Shown here piece after piece: positions 14,917-23,511 of a stretch of 27,769 bases of DNA; position 1 is the stretch's first letter, and every line of letters starts with the position of its first letter. The notes below the pieces were generated by a model. It was not told the DNA's origin. It ran no database searches and saw nothing but the letters and a program-made list of their open reading frames with translations. The position numbers and the translations under genes are program-made. The stretch is from CAYQCN01 sp964415975 (GTDB lineage: Bacteria > Patescibacteriota > Saccharimonadia > QS-5-54-17), in assembly GCA_964415975.1 (NCBI GenBank), contig CAYQCN010000009.1, forward strand, positions 1-27,769. Direction: 5' to 3'.

Positions 14917-15851
14917 GACTGGTGCGCCTTATCCTCTCCCTTAACCAGCTTTGATATACCTATGAGTAACAGCTCTATGTGCGGATTATTGCTAGATGTC
15001 TTTATGGCATAGTCGGCTTCAATAACCTGCTTATAGGCAGTCAGTAATGCTTCTTGATCGATACTTGCGGCTATAGGTTTAGATTTTCTTATTACATATG
15101 GGTTGATGCCATGTGCTTTAAGTTTGGCGTCATTGCCAGACTCTTCTTTCACTAATAGTAGTACTCGCAGCTGCCAACCGATCAAAGCCAGCACCTCAAG
15201 CTCGTGCACATTTTGCTGTCTTATATCGTCGTAATAATCAAGGGCTTTGGCGGCATCTCCAGATGTTAAGGCTTCTAGCATAGTAAATACCGTTTGCTGC
15301 GGAGATGGGCGCACCAAATCTTTAATGTGATGGATTTCTATCGTGGCATTAACTCCTATAAGCTTTTCAATCTCCTGTTCTAGGCGCCACTCATCCTCTA
15401 CATATTCAAGCAACAAATCTTTGGCATCACTGTCTATGCTCAAGCCCGCTTGTTTTATGCGTGACTCTATTAGCCTCTGTTTCTGGCTTGGGGTCTTAGG
15501 CTGAAACTCTTTTACAGTAGCTAGCGAATTAAGAGTCTTAAACCACTTAGTGCGCTTGTCTATTGTCGGGTCACTGACTAAGACCACTGTCTGCTCAGGC
15601 ACATTATAAAGCGAGGGTTCGAGGCTTTCTATCAATGACCTTGAACGGCTTGGATTTTCTATCACTACTAGACTCACCTGACTAAACATAGAAACAGATG
15701 TAATAGCTTCGACTATAGACTCTGAGTCACTACTTTCATCGAATTTGTGCAGGCCAAAATCAGAACCAGTGCTTGCTTGATATTTATCAATAAGCTTGTT
15801 GACCTGAGTCCTGATGGCTCGATCATTTTCTCCATAAAATAGATATATCAT
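14913..15851 (-). CDS. holA: DNA polymerase III delta subunit
   Basis: The delta subunit opens the beta sliding clamp within the clamp loader. The 312-residue protein starts MIYLFYGENDRAIRTQVNKLI, with the characteristic 'YGE/GE' strand. It has the VLVSDPTIDKRTKWFKTL region and a helical C-terminal collar domain (LALIGWQLRVLLLVKEES and IELLLIGISKL). It lies 67 bp after mutM. A CATACT hexamer 8 nt before the ATG could be a -10 box for a short leader but is weak. The stop is interlocked with rpsT on the other strand. Confidence 0.93.
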   Translation of the reverse strand: MIYLFYGENDRAIRTQVNKLIDKYQASTGSDFGLHKFDESSDSESIVEAITSVSMFSQVSLVVIENPSRSRSLIESLEPSLYNVPEQTVVLVSDPTIDKRTKWFKTLNSLATVKEFQPKTPSQKQRLIESRIKQAGLSIDSDAKDLLLEYVEDEWRLEQEIEKLIGVNATIEIHHIKDLVRPSPQQTVFTMLEALTSGDAAKALDYYDDIRQQNVHELEVLALIGWQLRVLLLVKEESGNDAKLKAHGINPYVIRKSKPIAASIDQEALLTAYKQVIEADYAIKTSSNNPHIELLLIGISKLVKGEDKAHQS

Positions 15852-15918
15852 CGCCTACTAGTATGTCTTAAAAACCTAAATGTATAAAGAAAAACTCTAG
15901 CCAAAACTAATAATACTG

Positions 15919-16830
15919 TCAGCTCTTAGGTATTTGGCACGACGGGCAATAATGTGTGCCTCTGCCTGCCACTTTTATCTTCTCTATTTTGCTAATGCAG
16001 ACGGGGCAATTTTCGCCCTGTCGGTCAAAAACCCTAGCCACCACCAGATAATCGCCACTTTCTCCCTCATGGTTTATGTAGTCTCGCAAAGTAGTGCCAC
16101 CATGTTCGATACCTGAACTCAAAATTTTTATAATCGCCTGATGCAACCTTATTAGCTCTGCCTCACTAAGATCTAATGGCTTGGTAAGGGGATGTATCTT
16201 AGCCAAGTGCAAACTTTCGTCGGCATATATATTACCGATACCGGCCATATTGTGCTGATCCAGCAGCGCTGCTTTTACTGGAGAGCGACGATGTCCAATC
16301 TTGCTTCTAAACTCTTCAAAAGTAAAATCAACACTTAAAGGTTCTGTGCCCATAGATTTTAAAAGTGGGTCACTATCAATCTGGCTTTTGGGGGTCATTT
16401 TTATCCAGCCAAACTTGCGCTGATCATTAAAATATAGCTGACTATCATCACTAAAATATACAACTACCCTAGTACTGCTGTCCGGCAAAGAGCCAATCAT
16501 ACTTTTTGAGGGATGACCTCCAGAAATCCTGCTATCTTTATTATATTTTTGCCCATAATCATCGACGGCTTTATCATCATAACTGTATATCAACTGGCCA
16601 GTCATCTTTAAATGAATCAAAAAACTATAGCCAGTATTTAGGTCAATGCCCAAGACCTTTCCTCGTCGCCACAAATTATCAACACTAGCCCCAACTCCGT
16701 AACTTTGCAATATATCAAAATCCGCCAAAACTGTCTTGGCGTGAATGACATCAATATCGACTATAGTCTTTGATATTATCTCTGACTCTAAACCTCTCTT
16801 GATAGTTTCTACTTCTGGTAACTCAGGCAT
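15919..16830 (-). CDS. mutM: Formamidopyrimidine-DNA glycosylase (MutM/Fpg)
   Basis: Fpg excises 8-oxoguanine and formamidopyrimidines and nicks the abasic site. The 303-residue protein has the invariant N-terminus MPELPEVETIKRGL, with Pro2 as nucleophile and Glu3. The RRGKVLGIDL strand carries the conserved Lys, and GIGNIYADESL is the H2TH region. The C-terminal zinc finger is CPVC plus CPSC with the RGTHYCPSCQ loop Arg. It is a little longer than usual (~270) because of an insertion around YGQKYNKDSRISGG. It starts 16 bp after polA with no clear ribosome site, consistent with an operon of repair enzymes. The stop is TGA. Confidence 0.97.
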   Translation of the reverse strand: MPELPEVETIKRGLESEIISKTIVDIDVIHAKTVLADFDILQSYGVGASVDNLWRRGKVLGIDLNTGYSFLIHLKMTGQLIYSYDDKAVDDYGQKYNKDSRISGGHPSKSMIGSLPDSSTRVVVYFSDDSQLYFNDQRKFGWIKMTPKSQIDSDPLLKSMGTEPLSVDFTFEEFRSKIGHRRSPVKAALLDQHNMAGIGNIYADESLHLAKIHPLTKPLDLSEAELIRLHQAIIKILSSGIEHGGTTLRDYINHEGESGDYLVVARVFDRQGENCPVCISKIEKIKVAGRGTHYCPSCQIPKS

Positions 16831-16846
16831 GTCTATAAACCGGCCA

Positions 16847-19384
16847 TTATTCGATATCCCCCCAATTTGCGCCAGTGGTGATATCGACCCTTAGATTGAC
16901 TTCTGGCCGAGGACAGATCCCCTCCATAACCTCTCGCAACATTATCTTGATGCTGGATGCTTTGCCTTCAGGGCACTCAACCAGCACTGAGTCGTGGACT
17001 TGAAGCACCTGCTTGCAGTCACTATCAAGCTTTGCATCCAGCTCGATCATGGCCAGCTTCATGATATCGGCAGCGGTGCCTTGTATAGGCATATTCATTG
17101 CGGCTCGCTCAGCAGCTGAGCGCACTGCAAAATTACTTGAGTGTATATCGGGCATCGGACGACGCCTACCATACCAGGTTTCGACAAAACCATTAGTTTT
17201 AGCCTGCTGTTTTAACTCTTCCAAATATTCTTTCAACTGTGCTCTGATAGAAAAATACCGCTCTATAAAGGCTTTAGACTCATCGTGACTCATGCCGGTA
17301 GCAAGACTCAAGCCATGAGGACTCATACCATATAAAACGCCAAAGTTGATAGCCTTGGCGCTGTAACGCTGAGCTTTAGTTACATCGGCTGCAGTAACAT
17401 TATGCAGCTCGGCTGCAGTCTGGGTGTGTATATCAGCTTCATCCTCAAAAGCCCTCAACATTTTTTCATCACGCGACAAGGCTGCCGCTATGCGTAACTC
17501 GATTTGTGAGTAATCAGCTTGAATGAGTACATTGCCCTCGTTAGCCTTGAAGGCCCTGCGGATGAGACGCCCTTCATCGGTTCTTACCGGTATATTTTGC
17601 ACATTAGGATTAATGCTGCTTAATCTGCCGGTCTGCGTGACCGTCTGCGTGAAAGTCGTATGCAGCCGACCATCACTTCCAGTCAGCTTTGGCAAAGCCT
17701 CTACGTATGTGCTCTGCAACTTAGTCAACTCTCTGTATTGACCAATCAAATCTACTATCTCATGCTGACCCTGCAACTTATCAAGCTCACTAGCACTAGT
17801 AGAATAGCCGGTTTTTGTCTTTTTGATGCCTTGGGTTGGCAGTTCTAGCTTCTCAAATAAAACAGCCCTCAGCTGCTGTGGAGAGTTGATGTTAAACTCC
17901 TCGCCAGCCTGTTCATAGATTTTAACTTTTAAATCTTTTATCTTAGATGCAAAATCATCACGAATCTTGTGCAAATACTCAACATCTAACCCAATACCGA
18001 CCGACTCCATTCGCGCCAAAACCGGTAACAAAGGCCATTCTATTTTGGAAGCTACTTCACCCAATCTAGGTAGATTTTGGATCTCGGACTTAAAATGTCG
18101 ATACAAACTCCAAGTTGCAGCCACAATCTTACCCACATCTACTGATTCATCAGTTTCAATGTTGACACCCAACTCATCACTAGCCAGCGACTGCAGGGTC
18201 AAATCTCGTCTCAAGGGGTTGAGCAGAAAAGCCGCCACCATCACGTCCATGTCAACATGGGCTTTAGTTGATAGTTTGAGTATAGATTTTGTATTATGTC
18301 CGACTATCTCCTTAATGCCAGTAAGCTGTGACCTGTTTAGACGATAATAGCAACTCGGATTAGGACTGACGTAGTAATCCTCTCCATGTACTACCACCAA
18401 TGCTTTTTTGGGTGTGTTAGCCGTTGGAGCTGTTTCTTCAGCAGGCTCAAGCCCCACTCTGGAGGTCAAGTCGGGGCCATCAAATAAGTTCAGCTCCTTT
18501 GGAGGCTGCATACTAGACGGCAGCTGCGATTTGAGTCTAGTAAAATTTAGCTCACTAAATAAAGCTGCAATATCATTTGGGCGACTTTCACTTGTCTTTG
18601 CAGCTAGAGCGTCAAATGTCACTGGGGCTTCAAGGGAAAGCTTAATCAAATCTCTACTCAAAAAAGCCATCTGCTCATCTCTTTGTAGCTTTGAAGCCAC
18701 CGCGCCACCAATCTGATCGATAGAGTTGTATACAGCCTCCAAATCGCCATAGGTATGTATAAGTTCAAGAGCAGTTTTTTCACCCACGCCTTTAACTCCA
18801 GGTATGTTGTCACTAGGGTCACCTCTCAATGATTTATAGTCTACAAACTGGGACGGGCTCATGCCGTAATCTTGCCTGAACTTTTCCTCGTCATACAAAA
18901 CCGTCTGACTCAAGCCCTTCTTCAAGACGCAAACTTGAGTGTTAGAATTTATTAACTGCAAGACATCCAAGTCACTAGTTACAAGTATGGTGTTAATATT
19001 TTGTCTGCCCGCTTGAAGGGCTAGGGTGCCCATAATATCATCGGCTTCATAGTCATCTACCTCAAGCAAAGGCCAGCCAAAGCTACTACTTAGTCGCCGC
19101 ACATCGTCTATCTGTTGTCGCAATTCATCAGGCATAGGCTTACGATTGGCCTTGTACTCTTCATACAGCTTCTGACGATAGCGTATATTAGTACCGCTCT
19201 TATCCCACGCTACCGCTACATAATCAGGAGAAAATCTCTTTAAAATATCAAGCCCCATACGGGCAAATCCATATGTCGCGCCTGTAGGGCGGCCGTCTGG
19301 AGTAGTCAAATCACCCATAGCATAATAGGCCCTATACAGCACCGACTTTCCATCTATTACGACCAATGTTTGCTGTTTTTTCAT
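16847..19384 (-). CDS. polA: DNA polymerase I
   Basis: Pol I removes primers and fills repair gaps. The 845-residue protein has a 5'-3' exonuclease domain (about 1-290; YEADDIMGTLA, SDLDVLQL, SLRGDPSDNIPGVKGVGEKTA). The middle domain is a decayed 3'-5' exonuclease with no DxE motif and HNTKSILK where the second Asp motif should be. The polymerase domain has motif A DYSQIELR (~624-631), motif B RYSAKAINFGVLYG (~673) and motif C VHDS (~796-799). Proofreading is therefore probably absent, as in Taq or Bst Pol I. A TATACT box sits 9 nt before the ATG. It follows rpoD copy A by 48 bp and precedes mutM by 16 bp. Confidence 0.98.
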   Translation of the reverse strand: MKKQQTLVVIDGKSVLYRAYYAMGDLTTPDGRPTGATYGFARMGLDILKRFSPDYVAVAWDKSGTNIRYRQKLYEEYKANRKPMPDELRQQIDDVRRLSSSFGWPLLEVDDYEADDIMGTLALQAGRQNINTILVTSDLDVLQLINSNTQVCVLKKGLSQTVLYDEEKFRQDYGMSPSQFVDYKSLRGDPSDNIPGVKGVGEKTALELIHTYGDLEAVYNSIDQIGGAVASKLQRDEQMAFLSRDLIKLSLEAPVTFDALAAKTSESRPNDIAALFSELNFTRLKSQLPSSMQPPKELNLFDGPDLTSRVGLEPAEETAPTANTPKKALVVVHGEDYYVSPNPSCYYRLNRSQLTGIKEIVGHNTKSILKLSTKAHVDMDVMVAAFLLNPLRRDLTLQSLASDELGVNIETDESVDVGKIVAATWSLYRHFKSEIQNLPRLGEVASKIEWPLLPVLARMESVGIGLDVEYLHKIRDDFASKIKDLKVKIYEQAGEEFNINSPQQLRAVLFEKLELPTQGIKKTKTGYSTSASELDKLQGQHEIVDLIGQYRELTKLQSTYVEALPKLTGSDGRLHTTFTQTVTQTGRLSSINPNVQNIPVRTDEGRLIRRAFKANEGNVLIQADYSQIELRIAAALSRDEKMLRAFEDEADIHTQTAAELHNVTAADVTKAQRYSAKAINFGVLYGMSPHGLSLATGMSHDESKAFIERYFSIRAQLKEYLEELKQQAKTNGFVETWYGRRRPMPDIHSSNFAVRSAAERAAMNMPIQGTAADIMKLAMIELDAKLDSDCKQVLQVHDSVLVECPEGKASSIKIMLREVMEGICPRPEVNLRVDITTGANWGDIE

Positions 19385-19393
19385 CTATTTATA

Positions 19394-19399
19394 AGTATA
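19394..19399 (-). promoter_or_regulatory. -10 box for polA, predicting a near-leaderless mRNA
   Basis: TATACT on the minus strand is followed by 9 nt and then the polA ATG. No Shine-Dalgarno is present. It would let polA be transcribed apart from rpoD. Confidence 0.5.
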
Positions 19400-19432
19400 C
19401 AATCTATAACTTCAGCCGACATGAAAAATGTA

Positions 19433-20518
19433 TTACTCAATATAATCACGCAAGCTTCGACTGTCTCGATTTTTGCGAAGTTTGGCTAAAGCTTTGGCTT
19501 CAATTTGGCGGATCCTCTCGCGCGTAACACCAAACTCTTGGCCAACTTCTTCTAAAGTATGGTTGCGTCCATCCTCGAGACCAAAACGCATTTTGAGTAT
19601 CTTTTGTTCTCTGGGTGAGAGGATATCAAGCATTACATTAACATGCTCTTTTAACAATTGTGAAGTAGCAGACTCTTCGGGCGTATCCGAGTCTTCATCT
19701 TCAATGAAATCGCCTAACTTGGAGTCCTCCTCTTCATCTCTGACCGGAGCATCAAGCGAAGATATGTCCTGTCTTATTTTTTGAATATGCTCTACCTTCT
19801 CTACATCCATCTCCATCTCTTTGGCTACCTCTTCATTGGTCGGCTCTCGGCCTAGTTCTTGGGTCATGCGGCGAATTGTCCTGAGCATTTTGTTGATAGT
19901 CTCGACCATATGAACTGGTATCCTTATGGTCCTAGACTGATCGGCAATGGCTCTAGTGATAGCTTGGCGGATCCACCAAGTAGCATAGGTAGAAAATTTA
20001 AAGCCTCTTTCAGGGTCAAACTTCTCAACTGCTCGCAACAAGCCGGTGTTACCTTCTTGTACTAAATCAAGCAGATCAAGGCCCCTGCCTACATACTTTT
20101 TGGCTATCGAAACAACCAAACGCATGTTAGCTTCAGCCATCTGGTCTTTTGCATCCTTGTCGCCAGCAGCAACCCGACGAGCGAGTTCGACTTCTTCTTC
20201 TGCGCTTAAAAGTGGAATCTTACCAATTTCCCGCAAGTACATACGTACTGAGTCATCGGCGATGTCGTCTATGAAGGCCTCTGTCTCGCTCGCATCCTCC
20301 TCGTCATCCTCCCAGGCAGTACCTTTCTCGTTGATGATTTCAACGCCTGCTTCTATGAGATCAGCATGCAATCTGTCTAATGTCTCTAGATTTTCCTCAG
20401 TTTCTGGTATCAATTCATTGACCTGCTTGTAGTCAATGTAACCTTGGCTTTGTCCTTGTTTTAATAGTTTTGCGGCCGTTTCGGTCGCGTTGAGTGGTGT
20501 ATCTGGCTGTTTAGGCAA
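19433..20518 (-). CDS. rpoD: Primary sigma factor RpoD, copy A
   Basis: This is the housekeeping sigma70, 361 residues. It has region 1.2 (SVRMYLREIGKIPLLSAEEE, ~89-108) and region 2 (NMRLVVSIAKKYVGRGLDLL and the -10 reading FSTYATWWIRQAITRAI). Region 3 follows, then region 4 with the -35 binding HTH (TLEEVGQEFGVTRERIRQIE). It lacks the long region 1.1 and the non-conserved insert of proteobacteria. The start is TTG, backed by GGAGG five nt upstream. The protein is identical to copy B. It lies 57 bp downstream of copy B and 48 bp upstream of polA. It could be a true second copy or an assembly artefact. Confidence 0.93.
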   Translation of the reverse strand: MPKQPDTPLNATETAAKLLKQGQSQGYIDYKQVNELIPETEENLETLDRLHADLIEAGVEIINEKGTAWEDDEEDASETEAFIDDIADDSVRMYLREIGKIPLLSAEEEVELARRVAAGDKDAKDQMAEANMRLVVSIAKKYVGRGLDLLDLVQEGNTGLLRAVEKFDPERGFKFSTYATWWIRQAITRAIADQSRTIRIPVHMVETINKMLRTIRRMTQELGREPTNEEVAKEMEMDVEKVEHIQKIRQDISSLDAPVRDEEEDSKLGDFIEDEDSDTPEESATSQLLKEHVNVMLDILSPREQKILKMRFGLEDGRNHTLEEVGQEFGVTRERIRQIEAKALAKLRKNRDSRSLRDYIE

Positions 20519-20521
20519 CGT
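19433..20521. repeat. Direct repeat, copy A of the rpoD duplication
   Basis: This 1,089-bp segment appears identical, by eye and in the frames I compared, to 20576-21664. The match begins at the first base of the stop codon (in plus orientation) and ends 3 bp past the start codon. The bases just outside differ on both sides. Confidence 0.93.
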
Positions 20522-20575
20522 AGCCTCCTTGTCTTAGGTTGCACAATAGCATTTTATAAAACTTGAGCTTAGATG
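20522..20575 (-). promoter_or_regulatory. Spacer between the two rpoD copies with a possible promoter
   Basis: This is the only unique DNA between the copies. Read on the minus strand it has an AT-rich TTTTATAAAATG stretch and a TATTGT hexamer, followed by the strong GGAGG ribosome site of copy A. A TTGAGT at the very end of copy B could serve as a -35, but the spacing to TATAAA is 19 bp, so promoter activity is uncertain. Confidence 0.3.
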
Positions 20576-21661
20576 TTACTCAATATAATCACGCAAGCTT
20601 CGACTGTCTCGATTTTTGCGAAGTTTGGCTAAAGCTTTGGCTTCAATTTGGCGGATCCTCTCGCGCGTAACACCAAACTCTTGGCCAACTTCTTCTAAAG
20701 TATGGTTGCGTCCATCCTCGAGACCAAAACGCATTTTGAGTATCTTTTGTTCTCTGGGTGAGAGGATATCAAGCATTACATTAACATGCTCTTTTAACAA
20801 TTGTGAAGTAGCAGACTCTTCGGGCGTATCCGAGTCTTCATCTTCAATGAAATCGCCTAACTTGGAGTCCTCCTCTTCATCTCTGACCGGAGCATCAAGC
20901 GAAGATATGTCCTGTCTTATTTTTTGAATATGCTCTACCTTCTCTACATCCATCTCCATCTCTTTGGCTACCTCTTCATTGGTCGGCTCTCGGCCTAGTT
21001 CTTGGGTCATGCGGCGAATTGTCCTGAGCATTTTGTTGATAGTCTCGACCATATGAACTGGTATCCTTATGGTCCTAGACTGATCGGCAATGGCTCTAGT
21101 GATAGCTTGGCGGATCCACCAAGTAGCATAGGTAGAAAATTTAAAGCCTCTTTCAGGGTCAAACTTCTCAACTGCTCGCAACAAGCCGGTGTTACCTTCT
21201 TGTACTAAATCAAGCAGATCAAGGCCCCTGCCTACATACTTTTTGGCTATCGAAACAACCAAACGCATGTTAGCTTCAGCCATCTGGTCTTTTGCATCCT
21301 TGTCGCCAGCAGCAACCCGACGAGCGAGTTCGACTTCTTCTTCTGCGCTTAAAAGTGGAATCTTACCAATTTCCCGCAAGTACATACGTACTGAGTCATC
21401 GGCGATGTCGTCTATGAAGGCCTCTGTCTCGCTCGCATCCTCCTCGTCATCCTCCCAGGCAGTACCTTTCTCGTTGATGATTTCAACGCCTGCTTCTATG
21501 AGATCAGCATGCAATCTGTCTAATGTCTCTAGATTTTCCTCAGTTTCTGGTATCAATTCATTGACCTGCTTGTAGTCAATGTAACCTTGGCTTTGTCCTT
21601 GTTTTAATAGTTTTGCGGCCGTTTCGGTCGCGTTGAGTGGTGTATCTGGCTGTTTAGGCAA
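20576..21661 (-). CDS. rpoD: Primary sigma factor RpoD, copy B
   Basis: This is the same 361-residue sigma70 as copy A, residue for residue, with regions 1.2, 2, 3 and 4 intact. The start is TTG at 21659-21661. An in-frame TAG lies two codons upstream and the first internal Met is about 90 codons in, so TTG is forced. GGGAG nine nt upstream overlaps the dnaG stop codon, suggesting translational coupling. The dnaG-rpoD order is the ancient macromolecular-synthesis arrangement, so B sits in the expected ancestral place and A looks like the extra copy. Confidence 0.95.
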   Translation of the reverse strand: MPKQPDTPLNATETAAKLLKQGQSQGYIDYKQVNELIPETEENLETLDRLHADLIEAGVEIINEKGTAWEDDEEDASETEAFIDDIADDSVRMYLREIGKIPLLSAEEEVELARRVAAGDKDAKDQMAEANMRLVVSIAKKYVGRGLDLLDLVQEGNTGLLRAVEKFDPERGFKFSTYATWWIRQAITRAIADQSRTIRIPVHMVETINKMLRTIRRMTQELGREPTNEEVAKEMEMDVEKVEHIQKIRQDISSLDAPVRDEEEDSKLGDFIEDEDSDTPEESATSQLLKEHVNVMLDILSPREQKILKMRFGLEDGRNHTLEEVGQEFGVTRERIRQIEAKALAKLRKNRDSRSLRDYIE

Positions 21662-21664
21662 CGT
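20576..21664. repeat. Direct repeat, copy B of the rpoD duplication
   Basis: This is the partner of 19433-20521 at a constant offset of 1,143 bp. Left flank: copy A has ...AATGTA and copy B ...TAGATG. Right flank: A continues AGCCTCC and B continues CTAAAAC. Confidence 0.93.
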
Positions 21665-21674
21665 CTAAAACTCC

Positions 21675-23408
21675 CTAATAATTAAGATTGTTATACTCAG
21701 CAAGCAACTGATTGCGTCTTTCGGTATCTCCGGTAGCATCGGCCGCTGCAATCTCTTGAGTTAAATGCTGTTTTTTCTGTTTAGTTTGAAGTTCTTGTAG
21801 ACGGTGGGAGAGGCTGAATGCTTCGACTTGTCTATCGAGAGTTGCCCATTCCCTATACTCTTCTTCGCCACGTAATAGCAATATATTTACATAATTTCTT
21901 TCGGTTTGCAAGTTATCAGGCAGAGAATCTGCACCGATCTCATCTCCTGAGTTGCGCAAAAAATCAATAATAGCACCTAAACGCTCAGAGAACTGCCCAG
22001 AATCTAAATCTTTGAGCGCTTTCCGGGTGTCGGAATAACGGGCTGTCAAGCTAAGTAACGCTGTCACAACCGTCTCCTCCTCTCCTCGGTGCAAGGAGTT
22101 CTGTTTGGGTGCTTTCTGGCGTGAAGTAATTTTCGGTGTGGTAGATGATGACTGCTGTTGTACTTTTTGAGCGATAGTAGCTGGCGCCACACCGACTATA
22201 TCTGCCAGCTGCTTGATGTAGTGCTCTTGCTCTACGGGGTCCTGCAGTCGCTTAAGCACGCTAGCTGCTCGGTCGCTGAGCTCTCTTTTGCCACTAGCAG
22301 ATGACACATCATAATTGGCTAGCAACTGCTCTAATATCCAGTCCATTACGTATGTGGAGTTATCTAATATATCTTGCCAGCTTCGGGGATTGTCCCTTAT
22401 CACATCGTCTGGATCTTTACCTTCTGGCAGTGTAGCAATATTTAAATTGACACCCTCCTCTTGCACCAGGGGCAAAGCACGCTCGGTGGCTTTGACGCCA
22501 GCACTATCGGCATCAAAGGCAAATACGACATTAGAGCTAAATCGGCTCAACTGTTTTATCTGCGGCTTAGTAAGAGCTGTCCCGCTCATAGCCACTACAT
22601 AGGCTATGCCAGACTGATGTGATTGCAAAACATCTAGGTTGCCCTCTACTACAACCGCTTCATTCCGGCTACGAATAGTCTCTTTGGCTTGATGCAGACC
22701 AAAAACAAACCGGCTTTTGTCAAATAGCTGAGTCTGAGGCGTATTGAGGTACTTGGGATTAAAATCACCCAAGGCCCTTCCGGTAAAACCGATTACCTGA
22801 CCACTAGTATCGAAAAAAGGCACCATTACTCTCTCCCGGAACATATCTTGCAGGCTGCCCCTGTACCTGCGAGCCAGACCGGCATCAAGTAGTTGCTGAT
22901 CATTAAAGCCTTGCTTCTTTAAAAACTTAACTAAGCGAGCACCTTCTGACGGAGCATAGCCCAGCTGAAAAGCTCTAATAGTATCGTCATCAAAACCCCG
23001 CACTTGGGAGACATAGTCTCTCGCAGGTTCAGACCTTTTAAGTTGTATATGATAGTACTGAGCCGATGCTGTTAAGGCGTCTTTGAGTTGCTGCTTATAT
23101 TGAGACCGATTTTTACTACTACCTGATTTTTGCTCAATCTCTACCCCGGCCTGTTGAGCTAATCTCTCCAGAGCTTGAGGAAAGTCTAGCCCATCCATCT
23201 TTTGTACAAAGCTGAACACATCACCACCTTCACCACAGCCGAAGCAGTGAAATACTCCCTTCTCTGGACTAACTACGAAACTGGGAGTTTTCTCCTCGTG
23301 GAATGGACATACACCCTTGAAGTTGCGCCCAGCTTGCTTGAGCTGGACGTAGCTACCGATGACATCTTCAATATCCAGCCTTTCTTTAATCTCCTCAACA
23401 GTATCCAT
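21675..23408 (-). CDS. dnaG: DNA primase
   Basis: DnaG makes RNA primers at the replication fork. Starting at ATG 23408 the protein is 577 residues. The N-terminal CHC2 zinc finger has C34, H37, C55 and C58 (CPFHEEKTPSF and HCFGCGEGGD). The Toprim catalytic core shows VVVEGNLDVLQSHQ and VVFAFDADSAGVKA. The C-terminal third is helical and charged, as expected for a helicase-binding domain. A TTG at 23417 would add three residues but lies in the -10 box, and the perfect TATAAT 8 nt before the ATG favours the ATG. It is first in the dnaG-rpoD-rpoD-polA-mutM-holA run. Confidence 0.97.
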   Translation of the reverse strand: MDTVEEIKERLDIEDVIGSYVQLKQAGRNFKGVCPFHEEKTPSFVVSPEKGVFHCFGCGEGGDVFSFVQKMDGLDFPQALERLAQQAGVEIEQKSGSSKNRSQYKQQLKDALTASAQYYHIQLKRSEPARDYVSQVRGFDDDTIRAFQLGYAPSEGARLVKFLKKQGFNDQQLLDAGLARRYRGSLQDMFRERVMVPFFDTSGQVIGFTGRALGDFNPKYLNTPQTQLFDKSRFVFGLHQAKETIRSRNEAVVVEGNLDVLQSHQSGIAYVVAMSGTALTKPQIKQLSRFSSNVVFAFDADSAGVKATERALPLVQEEGVNLNIATLPEGKDPDDVIRDNPRSWQDILDNSTYVMDWILEQLLANYDVSSASGKRELSDRAASVLKRLQDPVEQEHYIKQLADIVGVAPATIAQKVQQQSSSTTPKITSRQKAPKQNSLHRGEEETVVTALLSLTARYSDTRKALKDLDSGQFSERLGAIIDFLRNSGDEIGADSLPDNLQTERNYVNILLLRGEEEYREWATLDRQVEAFSLSHRLQELQTKQKKQHLTQEIAAADATGDTERRNQLLAEYNNLNY

Positions 23409-23416
23409 ATTAACCA

Positions 23417-23422
23417 ATTATA
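23417..23422 (-). promoter_or_regulatory. -10 box for dnaG, predicting a near-leaderless mRNA
   Basis: TATAAT on the minus strand, 8 nt, then ATG: the same spacing as at ychF. No Shine-Dalgarno is present. This is probably the main promoter of the replication/sigma block. Confidence 0.6.
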
Positions 23423-23511
23423 GAGTATGCAAAGGCGCCGACACTAATTTTTGACTACTAAAACACACTTAAAGCTTGCGGTTAAACGATTTTTTTACAA
23501 TACTTATTGGT

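Noticed and set aside
20046..20432. A 128-codon plus-strand frame repeated opposite both rpoD copies
   Set aside because: It is present twice only because rpoD is; it is antisense to conserved sigma regions.
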